Part shown: piece after piece, positions 51,140 through 60,881 of the stretch
Position numbering within the stretch: the first letter of the stretch is position 1
How the letters are laid out: every line of letters starts with the position of its first letter
From: Gammaproteobacteria bacterium
GTDB taxonomy: Bacteria; Pseudomonadota; Gammaproteobacteria; Coxiellales; Coxiellaceae
Direction: 5' to 3'
Assembly: GCA_023266215.1 (NCBI GenBank)
Contig: JAHFRQ010000009.1
Location: 1 to 64,000, forward strand
DNA length: 64,000 bases
Program-made: the position numbers and the translations under genes
The notes under the pieces: generated by a model
Seen by the model: the letters and a program-made list of their open reading frames with translations, nothing else
Told to the model about the DNA's origin: nothing
Databases searched by the model: none

Positions 51140-53289
51140 AACACAAAGGGTTTCACCAAGCGGTTTGCATTACTGGGTTCACATGGATCTCCAAACTTTT
51201 TGACATACCCTGTTGTTTTAAGCGGCGATGGCGACTCACCTGCTGTCTGGATGCGCAAACTCGCCTTTGGTGCAGGAGGCGGTACATTTTCTTTTAGAGT
51301 AGGGAAAAATTGAGCTTGTCTAAAAGATCCCCCATTTAATGGCTCCGCTTGTTTTTTTTCTGGAGTGGATAGTGCTGGAGTGGATGGTGCTGCTTTACTT
51401 GCAGCAACAGCCAATCTTAATCTTTCCGTTAATTTTTTTCCATTTGGCTTTTCGGTCTTGGTCGCATAAGTCTGAAGCACTAACTGACGAATAAAATTTA
51501 TGCCTGCTTTATCTTTAGGCGAGTTTCCTACTAAAATAAAATAATCAATATCAGAACGATTAAAAAAATCTTTGAGCATTTCATTACTACAGTTCGGATG
51601 AGCGAAAACACTTTGCAATACTTTTCTATCATTGGATTTTAAAAGTATTCTTTTTAAGTCACTTTCTGAAATAAAATCAATTATTTTGTTGATTATTTTA
51701 GGAAGAATGTCACTTTGAATCTCTATGCTGCAGATTTGGCGATTAATGATTTCCTTTAATATATATGAATTATTTGATGCTAACAGTATTTTATTTAAAT
51801 AGGCTTTTACTTCGGTTTCAGAATATTTTCCCAGCAGAGAAAAAGTATTTATTATTTTTTGAGCTAGCGTATCATCTGAATCTGATTTTTGAATGATTTC
51901 GCCAAACAATGTATCGGAGTTAATCATCCAAAATAGAATTTGATCAAAATAAGTTACAAGTTCTTTGCTTTTAGAATAATCTGTGCCCACAGTAAAAAAT
52001 ACCATTAAAGCCATATAAAAATAAATATTTTTTTTACTGGCCAATGAAACAATTTCTTTAGTAAAATCTTCTGAGTGTTGCATCATAGCTAGCAATGGCG
52101 TGCAGTTGTTATTGCTCTTAAAGTTTAAATATCGAGAAAAAGTAATTAAAAAATTCTTATGTTTTTGTGATAAAGCAATAATCAGCGGAATGGAATCTTT
52201 TGAGTTTCTTATTATTTGATATAAAAAATCACCCAGTGTTTTTTGTATTTTGTTAGAAAAAATATTGGTTAAGCAATTTCTGCTCCGTCCTGTTTCGCCA
52301 TTAACCATTATGCTAAAAATAAAAGGTAAAAGATGTGCTTCATAATGAACAATCCAGTTCAATGTGGAACGAAATTTTTCATACTGGCTCGACAAAGCAT
52401 TGCAAAATGCATTGTAAGTCTCTTGATTTGCTTTGGCATCACAAATTATTTTTAATGCAGTATTAGCATTTTGACGTACAATTAGGTATAAACCGTATTC
52501 TTGCACGAGATGTTTAAGCGGATGTTTTTTAATCTGCTCTTCGCAGTGTTGTGAAAATTTTGCAATAACAACGCTAGCCCTTTGCTCCCAGGTCGCCATT
52601 TCAATTGAAAGTGATCTTCCGTAATATTTGGTGATGAGCCGAATAAAGTCAGCTTTTTCAGAATATTCGAAATCATGAATTTCGCTCGGATCATGAAAGC
52701 ACCATTTTCTTTTCGATGCTGAGTAATAAAAAAAACAGGTGTGAAACATATCTTTATTTTGCATCGTTAGTAAAAAAATAGCATTTTGCCAAAAGAATTC
52801 TTCTTGAATGATGCTGTTTAGCAAGGAATCTGTAAAATAACCGGAAACAGTTGTTCTACTAATGATCTTTCCAAGATCGGAATCAAAAGGACCATTTAGT
52901 TCTAGAAAATAACCCCACATGAATTTTTTATTATCTAAGAGCTGATGCACATCCTTAAAACTCTTTAAGCTAGTTTTGCTAGATAAAATGTAGTTAACCG
53001 CCCTTACCATTAAAAGATATAGCGTCTGCCTTTCTGTTTCATCCACTATTTCAATTTCATCACGAAGCGAGCTCACTTTTCCATCCCATGCTGCAATAGC
53101 TTCAAGCACCCCTCTCCACCAATATTTTTTTCCGCACGCGCGCATAAATGCATAAACAAGCGAAAATTGAGTACACAACCCTTTGCGCATCTTTTCTTTT
53201 TCTGCACCCGATAGCGGCTGTTTACCCTCAATTTCCATAAATAGGATAAACTTCTCGATTATATTTTTCTGCGAAGTATCATGTCTCAT
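51136..53289 (-). CDS. Large protein with a Cys-His-Asp protease-like N-terminal domain
   Basis: The 717-residue product has, in its first 220 residues, a pattern similar to YopT/AvrPphB-type (C58-like) cysteine proteases: KGLCTQFSLVYAFMRACG (Cys39), MFHTCFFYYSASKRKWCFHD (His183) and DPS (Asp200). The middle part is helical, possibly solenoid-like, with no named repeats. A proline-rich tail (about 640-717, including ENVPPPAPKASLR) ends the protein. No signal peptide. It is the last gene of the island, 65 nt before repeat copy 3, and its 3' end meets hipA. By analogy I suspect a secreted effector; the protease assignment rests on motif spacing alone. Confidence 0.65.
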   Translation of the reverse strand: MRHDTSQKNIIEKFILFMEIEGKQPLSGAEKEKMRKGLCTQFSLVYAFMRACGKKYWWRGVLEAIAAWDGKVSSLRDEIEIVDETERQTLYLLMVRAVNYILSSKTSLKSFKDVHQLLDNKKFMWGYFLELNGPFDSDLGKIISRTTVSGYFTDSLLNSIIQEEFFWQNAIFLLTMQNKDMFHTCFFYYSASKRKWCFHDPSEIHDFEYSEKADFIRLITKYYGRSLSIEMATWEQRASVVIAKFSQHCEEQIKKHPLKHLVQEYGLYLIVRQNANTALKIICDAKANQETYNAFCNALSSQYEKFRSTLNWIVHYEAHLLPFIFSIMVNGETGRSRNCLTNIFSNKIQKTLGDFLYQIIRNSKDSIPLIIALSQKHKNFLITFSRYLNFKSNNNCTPLLAMMQHSEDFTKEIVSLASKKNIYFYMALMVFFTVGTDYSKSKELVTYFDQILFWMINSDTLFGEIIQKSDSDDTLAQKIINTFSLLGKYSETEVKAYLNKILLASNNSYILKEIINRQICSIEIQSDILPKIINKIIDFISESDLKRILLKSNDRKVLQSVFAHPNCSNEMLKDFFNRSDIDYFILVGNSPKDKAGINFIRQLVLQTYATKTEKPNGKKLTERLRLAVAASKAAPSTPALSTPEKKQAEPLNGGSFRQAQFFPTLKENVPPPAPKASLRIQTAGESPSPLKTTGYVKKFGDPCEPSNANRLVKPFVF

Positions 53290-53353
53290 AGGTGAATATT
53301 CTAGCTAGAATATATTAAGGGAATCTTAAATTGGGTGAAAAATTTGAAATCTC

Positions 53354-53404
53354 ATGCCAGGCTATACTTAATTGCCTTGTTTTGTATTAAAAAATATCAA
53401 AAAA
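53354..53404. repeat. Island direct repeat, copy 3
   Basis: ATGCCAGGCTATACTTAATT and the following 31 bp match copy 2 at 49 of 51 positions. It marks the right end of the island, 33 nt before the nuoN stop. Confidence 0.85.
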
Positions 53405-53436
53405 GAATCCGCGCTCCTTCAAACCAATAGTAATTA

Positions 53437-54879
53437 TTAAAACACCGTATGACACAGCACAAATAACTGGCTCGGAAAAATACCCAGCGCTAAAACTGCC
53501 AATCCATTGATGCTCATCGCGAGCTTTAAATTAGTTGGACATGAAATTGCGGTTATATTTTCTTCGCTGGATTCAAAATACATGACTTTGACAACACGAA
53601 TATAATAATACGAGCCAATAATCGCAAACACAATTGCAACAATTGATACCCACACTAAGTGCACACTCATTAAAGCCTCTAAAATACTGACTTTAGCAAT
53701 AAATCCTACCATCGGCGGAATGCCGGCCAATGAAAACATTAGCAGCAACATCATTAAAGCGAGCCAAGGTTGTCGTGTGCCAAGACCTGAAAAATCTTTT
53801 AAGTCACTGCCGTCAAAATCAGTTTTAGAAAGCAGAATGATCATGCCAAACACACCCAAGCTCGTTAACGCATACGTCACCATATAAAACAATGCCGCTG
53901 CATCGCCGCGCGCGGTGCCGCAAGCCAATCCCAATAACATATAACCCATTTGCGCAATTGAAGAATACGCCAATAATCTTTTAATATTAGTTTGAATAAT
54001 CGCTGCGAAATTACCTACTGCAATAGATAAAAGCGCAATTACCAATAAAACATGTGACCATTGAATGGTAAAAGCAGGTGCCGCATATAATAAAAACCGA
54101 AACGCAAGCCCTAATGCGGCTATCTTTGGCGCCGCACTAATTAATAACGTAACAGAATTCGGCGCGCCATCATATACATCAGGCACCCACATGTGAAATG
54201 GTGCAGCACCTAATTTAAATGCAATGCCAGCAATCACAAAAACTAAGCCGAAAATTAAAATTAAATTTTGAGTCGGTGAAATAGTTGAAATAGCTTTGGC
54301 AACATTGGCGATATTTAAGCTATGTGTTGCGCCAAAGAACATCGATAAGCCATACAGCAAAATACCCGTTGCAACGGAGCCAATAATAAAATATTTCATC
54401 GCGGCTTCAATGCAGCGCTCTTTTGATCGCATCAGCGCCACCATCGCATAAATCGGTAACGACATTAATTCCATGCCTAAAAATAAAGTAATAAAATTAA
54501 ATGCCGAAACTAACACCATCATGCCAAGCGTTGCCAGTAATCCTAAAACATAAAATTCATTGGCAGGAATATTATTTTCGTCGTTATATATTTCTGCATA
54601 CCAAAATGTAAAAATCATCGCGATATCAATAAATATTTTTAAAAATACTGATAAGGGATCAGATATAAACGTATTTCCAAAAACCGTAAATGAAATAGAA
54701 TGCAAAATAGCAAAGCATTTATAAGATAATAATGCGGAGCAAATTAAAGTAACCTGCGCTAAACAATAAGAAACCGATGCAGTATTTTTTTTCAAAAATA
54801 CGCCCAACATTAAAATTAAGCATGACATAAACAGAACAAATATTTCTGGTGTGATAACAAACAAGTTTAAAAAATCCAA
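53437..54879 (-). CDS. nuoN: NADH-quinone oxidoreductase subunit N
   Basis: The 480-residue membrane subunit is one of three antiporter-like proton pumps of complex I. About 14 helices are seen; the conserved lysines lie in GIAFKLGAAPFHMWVPDVYD and the broken-helix region in TNIKRLLAYSSIAQMGYMLLG. It is the last gene of the nuo operon, 10 nt after nuoM, and the accessory island begins only 33 nt beyond its stop. Confidence 0.96.
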   Translation of the reverse strand: MDFLNLFVITPEIFVLFMSCLILMLGVFLKKNTASVSYCLAQVTLICSALLSYKCFAILHSISFTVFGNTFISDPLSVFLKIFIDIAMIFTFWYAEIYNDENNIPANEFYVLGLLATLGMMVLVSAFNFITLFLGMELMSLPIYAMVALMRSKERCIEAAMKYFIIGSVATGILLYGLSMFFGATHSLNIANVAKAISTISPTQNLILIFGLVFVIAGIAFKLGAAPFHMWVPDVYDGAPNSVTLLISAAPKIAALGLAFRFLLYAAPAFTIQWSHVLLVIALLSIAVGNFAAIIQTNIKRLLAYSSIAQMGYMLLGLACGTARGDAAALFYMVTYALTSLGVFGMIILLSKTDFDGSDLKDFSGLGTRQPWLALMMLLLMFSLAGIPPMVGFIAKVSILEALMSVHLVWVSIVAIVFAIIGSYYYIRVVKVMYFESSEENITAISCPTNLKLAMSINGLAVLALGIFPSQLFVLCHTVF

Positions 54880-54889
54880 AATAAGACCC

Positions 54890-56401
54890 TCACCCTAATC
54901 TTGACGTCGTTGCAATTTGCAATAAATTACCAATAGATGTGTGCAGCATATTTAACAGTGGATTCGGATCTAAGCCAATCCACAAAACCGGAATAGCTAA
55001 AAAAATAAATACCCAGGTGTCAATGCCATGCACATCTTTTAATTTAGCAACGCCATCGTGCGTTACTTTTCCAAAAAATACTTTTTTGTACATCCATAAC
55101 GTATAAGCAGCGCCAATGACCAAAATGCTGGCAGCAATAAAAGTGACCCAGAAGCTTGCCTTAAAAGTGCTGAGCAAAATCATAAACTCACCCACAAATC
55201 CAGAAGTGCCTGGCAACCCCACATTGGACATTGCAAATAACATAAAAAATGCGGCAAAAATAGGCATTTTTGTTGCAATGCCGCCAAAATCAATTATATT
55301 GCGTGATTTTATTTGCTGATACAAAACACCAAAGGCCAAAAACATCGCGCCTGATCCAAAAGCGTGCGAAATCATTTGCACCATCGCGCCTTCTAAGCTC
55401 ATATAAGCATCGTGAATATTCGCTGTATGCTGTACGACCACTAAGGCCATAAAACATCCCAAGGTCACAAATCCCATATGCGAAATAGATGAATAAGCAA
55501 TTAATTTTTTCATGTCGGTTTGTGCGATAGCGATAAAACCAACATAAATAATGCTAATTAATGATAATACGATCATGAGCCATTCTAAATAAGCGCTGGC
55601 ATCAGGTGTAATCGGTAAACTAAATCGCAAAAATCCATACGCACCTAATTTTAACATTAAAGCCGCCAACACAACGGAACCACCGGTTGGTGCTTCGGTA
55701 TGCGCATCTGGCAGCCATGTGTGAAATGGCCACATGGGCACTTTAATGGCAAAGGCAATTAAAAATCCTAAAAATACAAAAATCTGGACAGGCAGACTCA
55801 TCTTCATTTGATAAAACTGCAAGATATCAAAACTGTGAATTTGCAAACCCAGATATAAAAACGCAATTAATAACAAAGCCGATCCAAAGAAAGTGTATAT
55901 AAAAAATTTAATTGCGGCATACGATCGATTCGCACCGCCCCAAATACCAATGCTCAAATACATGGGAATTAACATGCCCTCCCAGAAAAAATAAAACAAG
56001 ATTGCATCAAGTGAAGCAAAAACACCCACAACCATGCCTTGCATTAATAAAAATGTTGCCAAATATTCCGCTACTTTTTCTTTCACCATCGTCCAGGATG
56101 CCAAAACAACAATAAAAGTTGTAAAACATGTTAAAATAATGAGCGGAAAAGAAATGCCATCAACACCTAATTCATAATTAATATGCAAAGCTGGAATCCA
56201 CGGAATATTTTCACAAAATTGCATCTGTGTATTATTTGAATCAAAGTGATAAATCAATAAAACGCAAAGCAATAACGACAAAATTGAAATAATCAGCGCA
56301 AAAATACGCGCAAATAAAACATTTTTTTCGCCACGCATCATTAATACCGGAATCACACCGATAATGGGCAGCCAAATTAATAAGCTTAAAATATTAGCCA
56401 T
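54890..56401 (-). CDS. nuoM: NADH-quinone oxidoreductase subunit M
   Basis: The 503-residue antiporter-like subunit of complex I has about 14 helices and the motifs YELGVDGISFPLIILTCF, FFWEGMLIPMYLSIGIWGG, FAIKVPMWPFHTWLPDAHTE and DMKKLIAYSSISHMGFVTLG. It overlaps the nuoL end by 16 nt, implying coupled translation. Confidence 0.97.
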   Translation of the reverse strand: MANILSLLIWLPIIGVIPVLMMRGEKNVLFARIFALIISILSLLLCVLLIYHFDSNNTQMQFCENIPWIPALHINYELGVDGISFPLIILTCFTTFIVVLASWTMVKEKVAEYLATFLLMQGMVVGVFASLDAILFYFFWEGMLIPMYLSIGIWGGANRSYAAIKFFIYTFFGSALLLIAFLYLGLQIHSFDILQFYQMKMSLPVQIFVFLGFLIAFAIKVPMWPFHTWLPDAHTEAPTGGSVVLAALMLKLGAYGFLRFSLPITPDASAYLEWLMIVLSLISIIYVGFIAIAQTDMKKLIAYSSISHMGFVTLGCFMALVVVQHTANIHDAYMSLEGAMVQMISHAFGSGAMFLAFGVLYQQIKSRNIIDFGGIATKMPIFAAFFMLFAMSNVGLPGTSGFVGEFMILLSTFKASFWVTFIAASILVIGAAYTLWMYKKVFFGKVTHDGVAKLKDVHGIDTWVFIFLAIPVLWIGLDPNPLLNMLHTSIGNLLQIATTSRLG

Positions 56402-58347
56402 ACTAAAAACCCTAATAAACCGATAATCATCGCCAATACATAATGGTATAAATAACCAGACTGAAATTTTCGCAGCAATTCAGAGACGCGCGCAACATTT
56501 CGTCCTGCGCCATCAACCATTCCTTCGTCTAATATTTTTTCATCGCCAATGTGATAAAAAAAGCGACTCATGATTTGTGTCCCACGTTCAAACACTAATT
56601 TATTGAATGCATCAAATCCGTATTGATAAATTAAAATTTTTCGAATCCAGTTAAAATATTTAGCAAAAAAGATATTAATTTTTGGCGCAATAATCACTGT
56701 CATCCAAGCCCAGAAAATTCCCAAAACAGAAAACCACAATGGCAGCGTAAAAACAGATTCTTTCATCATATGCCAAACTGAACCAAATTCTGCACCCATT
56801 TTGGTTAATACATCATATTGCGGCAATACAATAATACTGCCACTTAAAAATCCAGTCGGATTATACAGCATATCTTTGGTGACAAATAAACCCAACAATA
56901 AACTAGGAATCGCCAATAAAATTAATGGGAATAACATAACCCAATGTTCTCTTAAGTGTGTTCTTGTGTGCTCATCCATTCTTTCTGTGGTGTGAAAAGC
57001 CATAAAAAAGGCTCTGAAAATATAATAAGCGGTTACAAATGCGCCAATTAATAAAACAATATAGCAATATTCAGAACCAAATATATTGCTTTGATGTACG
57101 GCATCTATAATAGTATCTTTTGAGAAAAATCCAGCTGTAGGTGGAATAGCCGCCAATGCTAACGCACCAATTAAAAAAGTAATATAGGTAACAGGCAGAT
57201 ATTTTTTTAAATTACCCATCTTTCTTAAATCTTGTTCGTGATGCATTGCAATAATCACAGAACCTGCTGCCAAGAATAATAAGGCTTTAAAGCAAGCGTG
57301 AGTCATCAAATGATAAATGCCGGCATTAAAAGCAGAAGCGCCATTGGCTGCCATCATGTAACCCAATTGTGACATCGTAGAATAGGCAATCACACGTTTA
57401 ATATCATATTCAACAAACGCCAATAACCCTAAAAATAGAGCGCCTGTTGCGCCAATAATCATAACCAAACTTAATGCAACTGAAGATAATTCAAATAAGG
57501 GCGACATACGCGCCACCATAAATACACCGGCTGTCACCATGGTCGCCGCATGAATTAAAGCTGAAATAGGTGTTGGGCCTTCCATTGATTCTGGCAACCA
57601 CACATGCAGCGGCATTTGCGCTGATTTTCCCATCGCGCCAATAAATAACAAAATGCAGATCACAGTAATAATCGACCAGGGATGATGTGGTAAAATTGAA
57701 ATAGTAGTAGTTGACAAACTCGCCGCCTTTGAAAAAACCGTCGCATAATTAATACTGCCAAAATTATCTAAAATCGCAGCGATCCCCAATAAAAAACCAA
57801 AATCGCCAACGCGATTGACTAAAAAAGCCTTTAAGCTGCCCACCGCTGCAGATTCTTTTTGAAACCAAAAACCAATTAATAAATAAGAAACTAAGCCAAC
57901 GCCTTCCCAGCCAAAAAATAATTGTAAAAAATTATTGGCGGTAACTAACATTAACATGGCAAAAGTAAAGCCTGACATATAGCAAAAAAACCGCTGATCG
58001 CCTGGATCGCCTTTCATATAACCGATACTATAAATATGCACTAATGTCGCGACAAACATCACGATCACCATCATAATAGCCGTTAATTTATCAATTAAAA
58101 AACCAACATCGAATTGAAATGACCCGCTAATCGCCCAGGTATAAATCGTGCCGTTATAAGTTTGATTATCCAAAACTACTAATTTAAAAATAATTAAGGT
58201 GCAACAAAAAGAAATCAGCATGAGCAAAATCGTCACAGCATGCGCACCAACAGTGCCAATTTTTTTTGCAAAAAATCCTGCGACAATACAGCCTAATAAT
58301 GGCGAGAGCACCACGATTAACGATAATTGTTTAATTAATTCTGACAC
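56386..58347 (-). CDS. nuoL: NADH-quinone oxidoreductase subunit L
   Basis: The 653-residue largest membrane subunit has about 15-16 helices, including the long lateral helix near the C-terminus. Motifs: LFFGWEGVGLVSYLLIGFW, MGKSAQMPLHVWLPESMEGP, PTPISALIHAATMVTAGVFM and YDIKRVIAYSTMSQLGYMMA. It follows nuoK by 4 nt. Confidence 0.97.
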   Translation of the reverse strand: MSELIKQLSLIVVLSPLLGCIVAGFFAKKIGTVGAHAVTILLMLISFCCTLIIFKLVVLDNQTYNGTIYTWAISGSFQFDVGFLIDKLTAIMMVIVMFVATLVHIYSIGYMKGDPGDQRFFCYMSGFTFAMLMLVTANNFLQLFFGWEGVGLVSYLLIGFWFQKESAAVGSLKAFLVNRVGDFGFLLGIAAILDNFGSINYATVFSKAASLSTTTISILPHHPWSIITVICILLFIGAMGKSAQMPLHVWLPESMEGPTPISALIHAATMVTAGVFMVARMSPLFELSSVALSLVMIIGATGALFLGLLAFVEYDIKRVIAYSTMSQLGYMMAANGASAFNAGIYHLMTHACFKALLFLAAGSVIIAMHHEQDLRKMGNLKKYLPVTYITFLIGALALAAIPPTAGFFSKDTIIDAVHQSNIFGSEYCYIVLLIGAFVTAYYIFRAFFMAFHTTERMDEHTRTHLREHWVMLFPLILLAIPSLLLGLFVTKDMLYNPTGFLSGSIIVLPQYDVLTKMGAEFGSVWHMMKESVFTLPLWFSVLGIFWAWMTVIIAPKINIFFAKYFNWIRKILIYQYGFDAFNKLVFERGTQIMSRFFYHIGDEKILDEGMVDGAGRNVARVSELLRKFQSGYLYHYVLAMIIGLLGFLVWLIF

Positions 58348-58351
58348 TGAA

Positions 58352-58657
58352 TCAACCCTTTAAGTGATTAATTTTTTCAACACTAATATTACCATTTCGA
58401 CGATAGAGCAATACTAAAATCGCCAAACCAATGGCCGCTTCAACCGCTGCCACCGTAAGAATAAAAAATACAAAAACTTCGCCGCTGGTATTTTTAAAAT
58501 ATTGTGAAAACGCAATAAAATTAGTATTTACCGCAAGCAACATTAATTCAATGCACATCAGCAAAACAATTAAATTTCGGCGATTAATAATAATCCCGAC
58601 AAAACTCAAGCCGAATAAAACAGCGCCGATCATTAAGTAATTAATTAGTGGAATCAT
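58352..58657 (-). CDS. nuoK: NADH-quinone oxidoreductase subunit K
   Basis: The 101-residue, three-helix subunit carries the conserved membrane glutamates ([13 protein letters not shown] and [20 protein letters not shown]) of the proton path. It overlaps nuoJ by 4 nt. Confidence 0.96.
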   Translation of the reverse strand: MIPLINYLMIGAVLFGLSFVGIIINRRNLIVLLMCIELMLLAVNTNFIAFSQYFKNTSGEVFVFFILTVAAVEAAIGLAILVLLYRRNGNISVEKINHLKG

Positions 58658-59256
58658 TTGTCATCCATATTAATAATTTTTAAATTATTTTTCTTTGTGG
58701 CTTTTAATTGCTCGCTAATTTTTTGTGATTTCGCATCTGGTTTTCTGCCATGAAATGCCAAAGCAATGGCAGAAATCATGCCCACTAATAATAAAACTGC
58801 AGCTAATTCAAATGGAAATAAATATTGCGTAAACAACAGCATGCCTATTTCTTTTGTGCTGTTGTAATCACTAGCGTAATGTGTCGGCAGTGTATTGGCC
58901 GCATCCCAATGCATTGACGACATCGCATAAAACGCAGTGCCAACTAAAATAATTAAAGTAATCAATCCGAGAGGTGCGTATTTTATAAAACCCGTCTTTA
59001 AATCCGCTTGATCGATATTGAGCATCATGACAACAAATAAAAATAAAGTCATGACGGCGCCAACATAGACAAAAATTAAGACGAGCGATAAAAATTCAGC
59101 TTGCATTAACATCCATAAAACAGAGCTCGCAAAAAAACTCGCGACTAAAAATAGTACTGATTTGACTGGATCTTTTGCGGTAATCACCATTGCCGCTGAT
59201 GCGATTAAAATCACCGTGAAAATATAAAATATAACTTGATGAACTGGAAATAACAT
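58654..59256 (-). CDS. nuoJ: NADH-quinone oxidoreductase subunit J
   Basis: The 200-residue subunit has five helices with the typical [19 protein letters not shown] in helix 3. A charged C-terminal tail after the last helix (residues about 172-200, rich in Lys) is longer than the core needs. Its start overlaps the nuoI stop by one nucleotide (TAATG). Confidence 0.95.
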   Translation of the reverse strand: MLFPVHQVIFYIFTVILIASAAMVITAKDPVKSVLFLVASFFASSVLWMLMQAEFLSLVLIFVYVGAVMTLFLFVVMMLNIDQADLKTGFIKYAPLGLITLIILVGTAFYAMSSMHWDAANTLPTHYASDYNSTKEIGMLLFTQYLFPFELAAVLLLVGMISAIALAFHGRKPDAKSQKISEQLKATKKNNLKIINMDDK

Positions 59257-59807
59257 TATGATCGCTCCAAAAAAGTCCCCTCGCCCGTAATCGGGAGAGG
59301 GTTAGGGTGAGGGTCTTTAATTGGGTTCTGAAGAGCGATGTTTTCGGCAATCTTTTTTTCATAAATATCGCCGATCGCCAATAATTTTTCTTTGGTTAAA
59401 ATATTCTGTCCACGCTCTGAAATGTGATAATGCATTTCGGGTGTCAACACAATGGCATCGACAGGACACGCTTCTTCACAAAATCCACAATTAATGCATT
59501 TAAATGCATCGATATCATAACGCGTTGTACGTCTTGAGCCATCTGCTTGCCTTGGCCCCGCTTCTATTTTAATAGCTAACGCGGGGCAAACAGCTTCGCA
59601 TAATTTACAGCCGATGCAGCGCTCTTCACCATTGGAATATCTGCGTAATGCTAACATACCGCGAAAACGAGGTGAAATAGGCGTTTCTTCTTCTGGGTAT
59701 TGAATGGTTGTTTTTTTGCGAAAAAAATATTTTCCAGTCAAATACATCCCTTTGAGCAATTCCCATAAGGTAAAACTTTTTATTATTCTAATTATATATT
59801 TCATCAA
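59256..59807 (-). CDS. nuoI: NADH-quinone oxidoreductase subunit I with a repeat-derived C-terminal tail
   Basis: The 183-residue 8Fe ferredoxin-like subunit holds clusters N6a and N6b: [12 protein letters not shown] (Cys64, 67, 70, 74) and [12 protein letters not shown] (Cys104, 107, 110, 114). E. coli NuoI is 180 residues. Here, after about residue 165, the tail reads [19 protein letters not shown]. These residues are translated from a copy of the dispersed GC-rich palindrome, a familiar HPNPLPxGEG product of such repeats. The original end has therefore been replaced or extended. The next gene, nuoJ, starts at its stop. Confidence 0.95.
   Translation of the reverse strand: MMKYIIRIIKSFTLWELLKGMYLTGKYFFRKKTTIQYPEEETPISPRFRGMLALRRYSNGEERCIGCKLCEAVCPALAIKIEAGPRQADGSRRTTRYDIDAFKCINCGFCEEACPVDAIVLTPEMHYHISERGQNILTKEKLLAIGDIYEKKIAENIALQNPIKDPHPNPLPITGEGTFLERS
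59277..59315. repeat. Dispersed GC-rich palindrome, copy 3 (inside nuoI)
   Basis: The minus strand reads GACCCTCACCCTAACCCTCT, then CCCGATTACGGGCGAGGGG, nearly the same as 772-805. It lies within the last codons of nuoI and encodes its final residues. Confidence 0.85.
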
Positions 59808-59840
59808 ACCATTATCTCATTAGTAGTAAATAATACAGAA

Positions 59841-59860
59841 GCCCATGCGGCAGCGTGGGC
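59841..59860. repeat. Lone REP-like palindrome
   Basis: GCCCATGCGGCAGCGTGGGC forms a GCCCA/TGGGC stem with an inner GC/GC stem. It matches the hairpin in the arms of the element at 38692-39123 except for one missing C. It occupies the 57-nt gap between nuoH and nuoI. Confidence 0.75.
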
Positions 59861-59864
59861 GTTC

Positions 59865-60881
59865 TTATAAAACCCACTTCATCTCAACTGCAACTGCTAC
59901 AACAATCAGCCACACCAATGTCACTGGAATTAATACTTTCCATCCTAAATGCATAATCTGGTCATAACGATATCGAGGAAAAGTCGCGCGCAACCAAAAA
60001 TAAAGAAAAATAAAGAAACACATTTTTAATATCAGCCAAAAAATGCCTGGTACAAAAGAAAACAAACTTCCTAAAACGGGAATATGCTCAAAGGGTGACA
60101 GCCAACCACCAAAAAAGAAAATGCTCGCAAGCGCTGAGACCAAAATCATATTCGCATATTCTGCTAAAAAGAAAATGGCGAATGCCATACCGGAATATTC
60201 CACGTGAAAACCGGCGACAATTTCTGATTCGCCTTCTGCAACATCAAATGGAGCGCGATTGGTTTCAGCGACACTTGCGATCCAATATACAATAAATAGT
60301 GGAAATAGCGGTATAAAATACCAATGCCAAAAACCACCATCTTGATTTAAAATTAATTGCTGTAAATTCATCGTGCCAGAAATTAATACCAGTGCCGCTA
60401 ATACAAAACCCAAAGCAATTTCATATGAAATCACTTGCGCTGCGGATCTTAATGCGCCAAATAAAGCATATTTGGAATTCGATGCCCAACCAGCCACTAA
60501 AATACCGTACACACCCAACGACGTCATCGCAAAGATATATAAAGTTCCTGCGTTAATATCAGCCAATAGTAAATTTTTCGAGAATGGTATGACCGCCCAG
60601 GCTGCTAATGCCGGCATGATGGATAGCATGGGTGCGATAATAAATAAATATTTATTGGCTTTGCTGGGGAAAATCACTTCTTTAAATAATAATTTCACGA
60701 CATCAGCAATCGGCTGACCCAAACCCAAAATACCAACGCGGTTCGGCCCAATTCGGCCTTGCATATAGCTAATTACTTTTCGCTCTGCCATTGTAACGTA
60801 AGCCACCGCAATCATGAGTGGCAAAACGATGCAAATAATTTTAATAATAATCCAGATTAATGCGATCAATTGACTTAGCAT
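59865..60881 (-). CDS. nuoH: NADH-quinone oxidoreductase subunit H
   Basis: The 338-residue subunit joins the membrane arm to the peripheral arm and helps form the quinone site. About eight helices; conserved [40 protein letters not shown] and [20 protein letters not shown]. It overlaps nuoG by 7 nt, and a REP-like hairpin follows it before nuoI. Confidence 0.97.
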   Translation of the reverse strand: MLSQLIALIWIIIKIICIVLPLMIAVAYVTMAERKVISYMQGRIGPNRVGILGLGQPIADVVKLLFKEVIFPSKANKYLFIIAPMLSIMPALAAWAVIPFSKNLLLADINAGTLYIFAMTSLGVYGILVAGWASNSKYALFGALRSAAQVISYEIALGFVLAALVLISGTMNLQQLILNQDGGFWHWYFIPLFPLFIVYWIASVAETNRAPFDVAEGESEIVAGFHVEYSGMAFAIFFLAEYANMILVSALASIFFFGGWLSPFEHIPVLGSLFSFVPGIFWLILKMCFFIFLYFWLRATFPRYRYDQIMHLGWKVLIPVTLVWLIVVAVAVEMKWVL

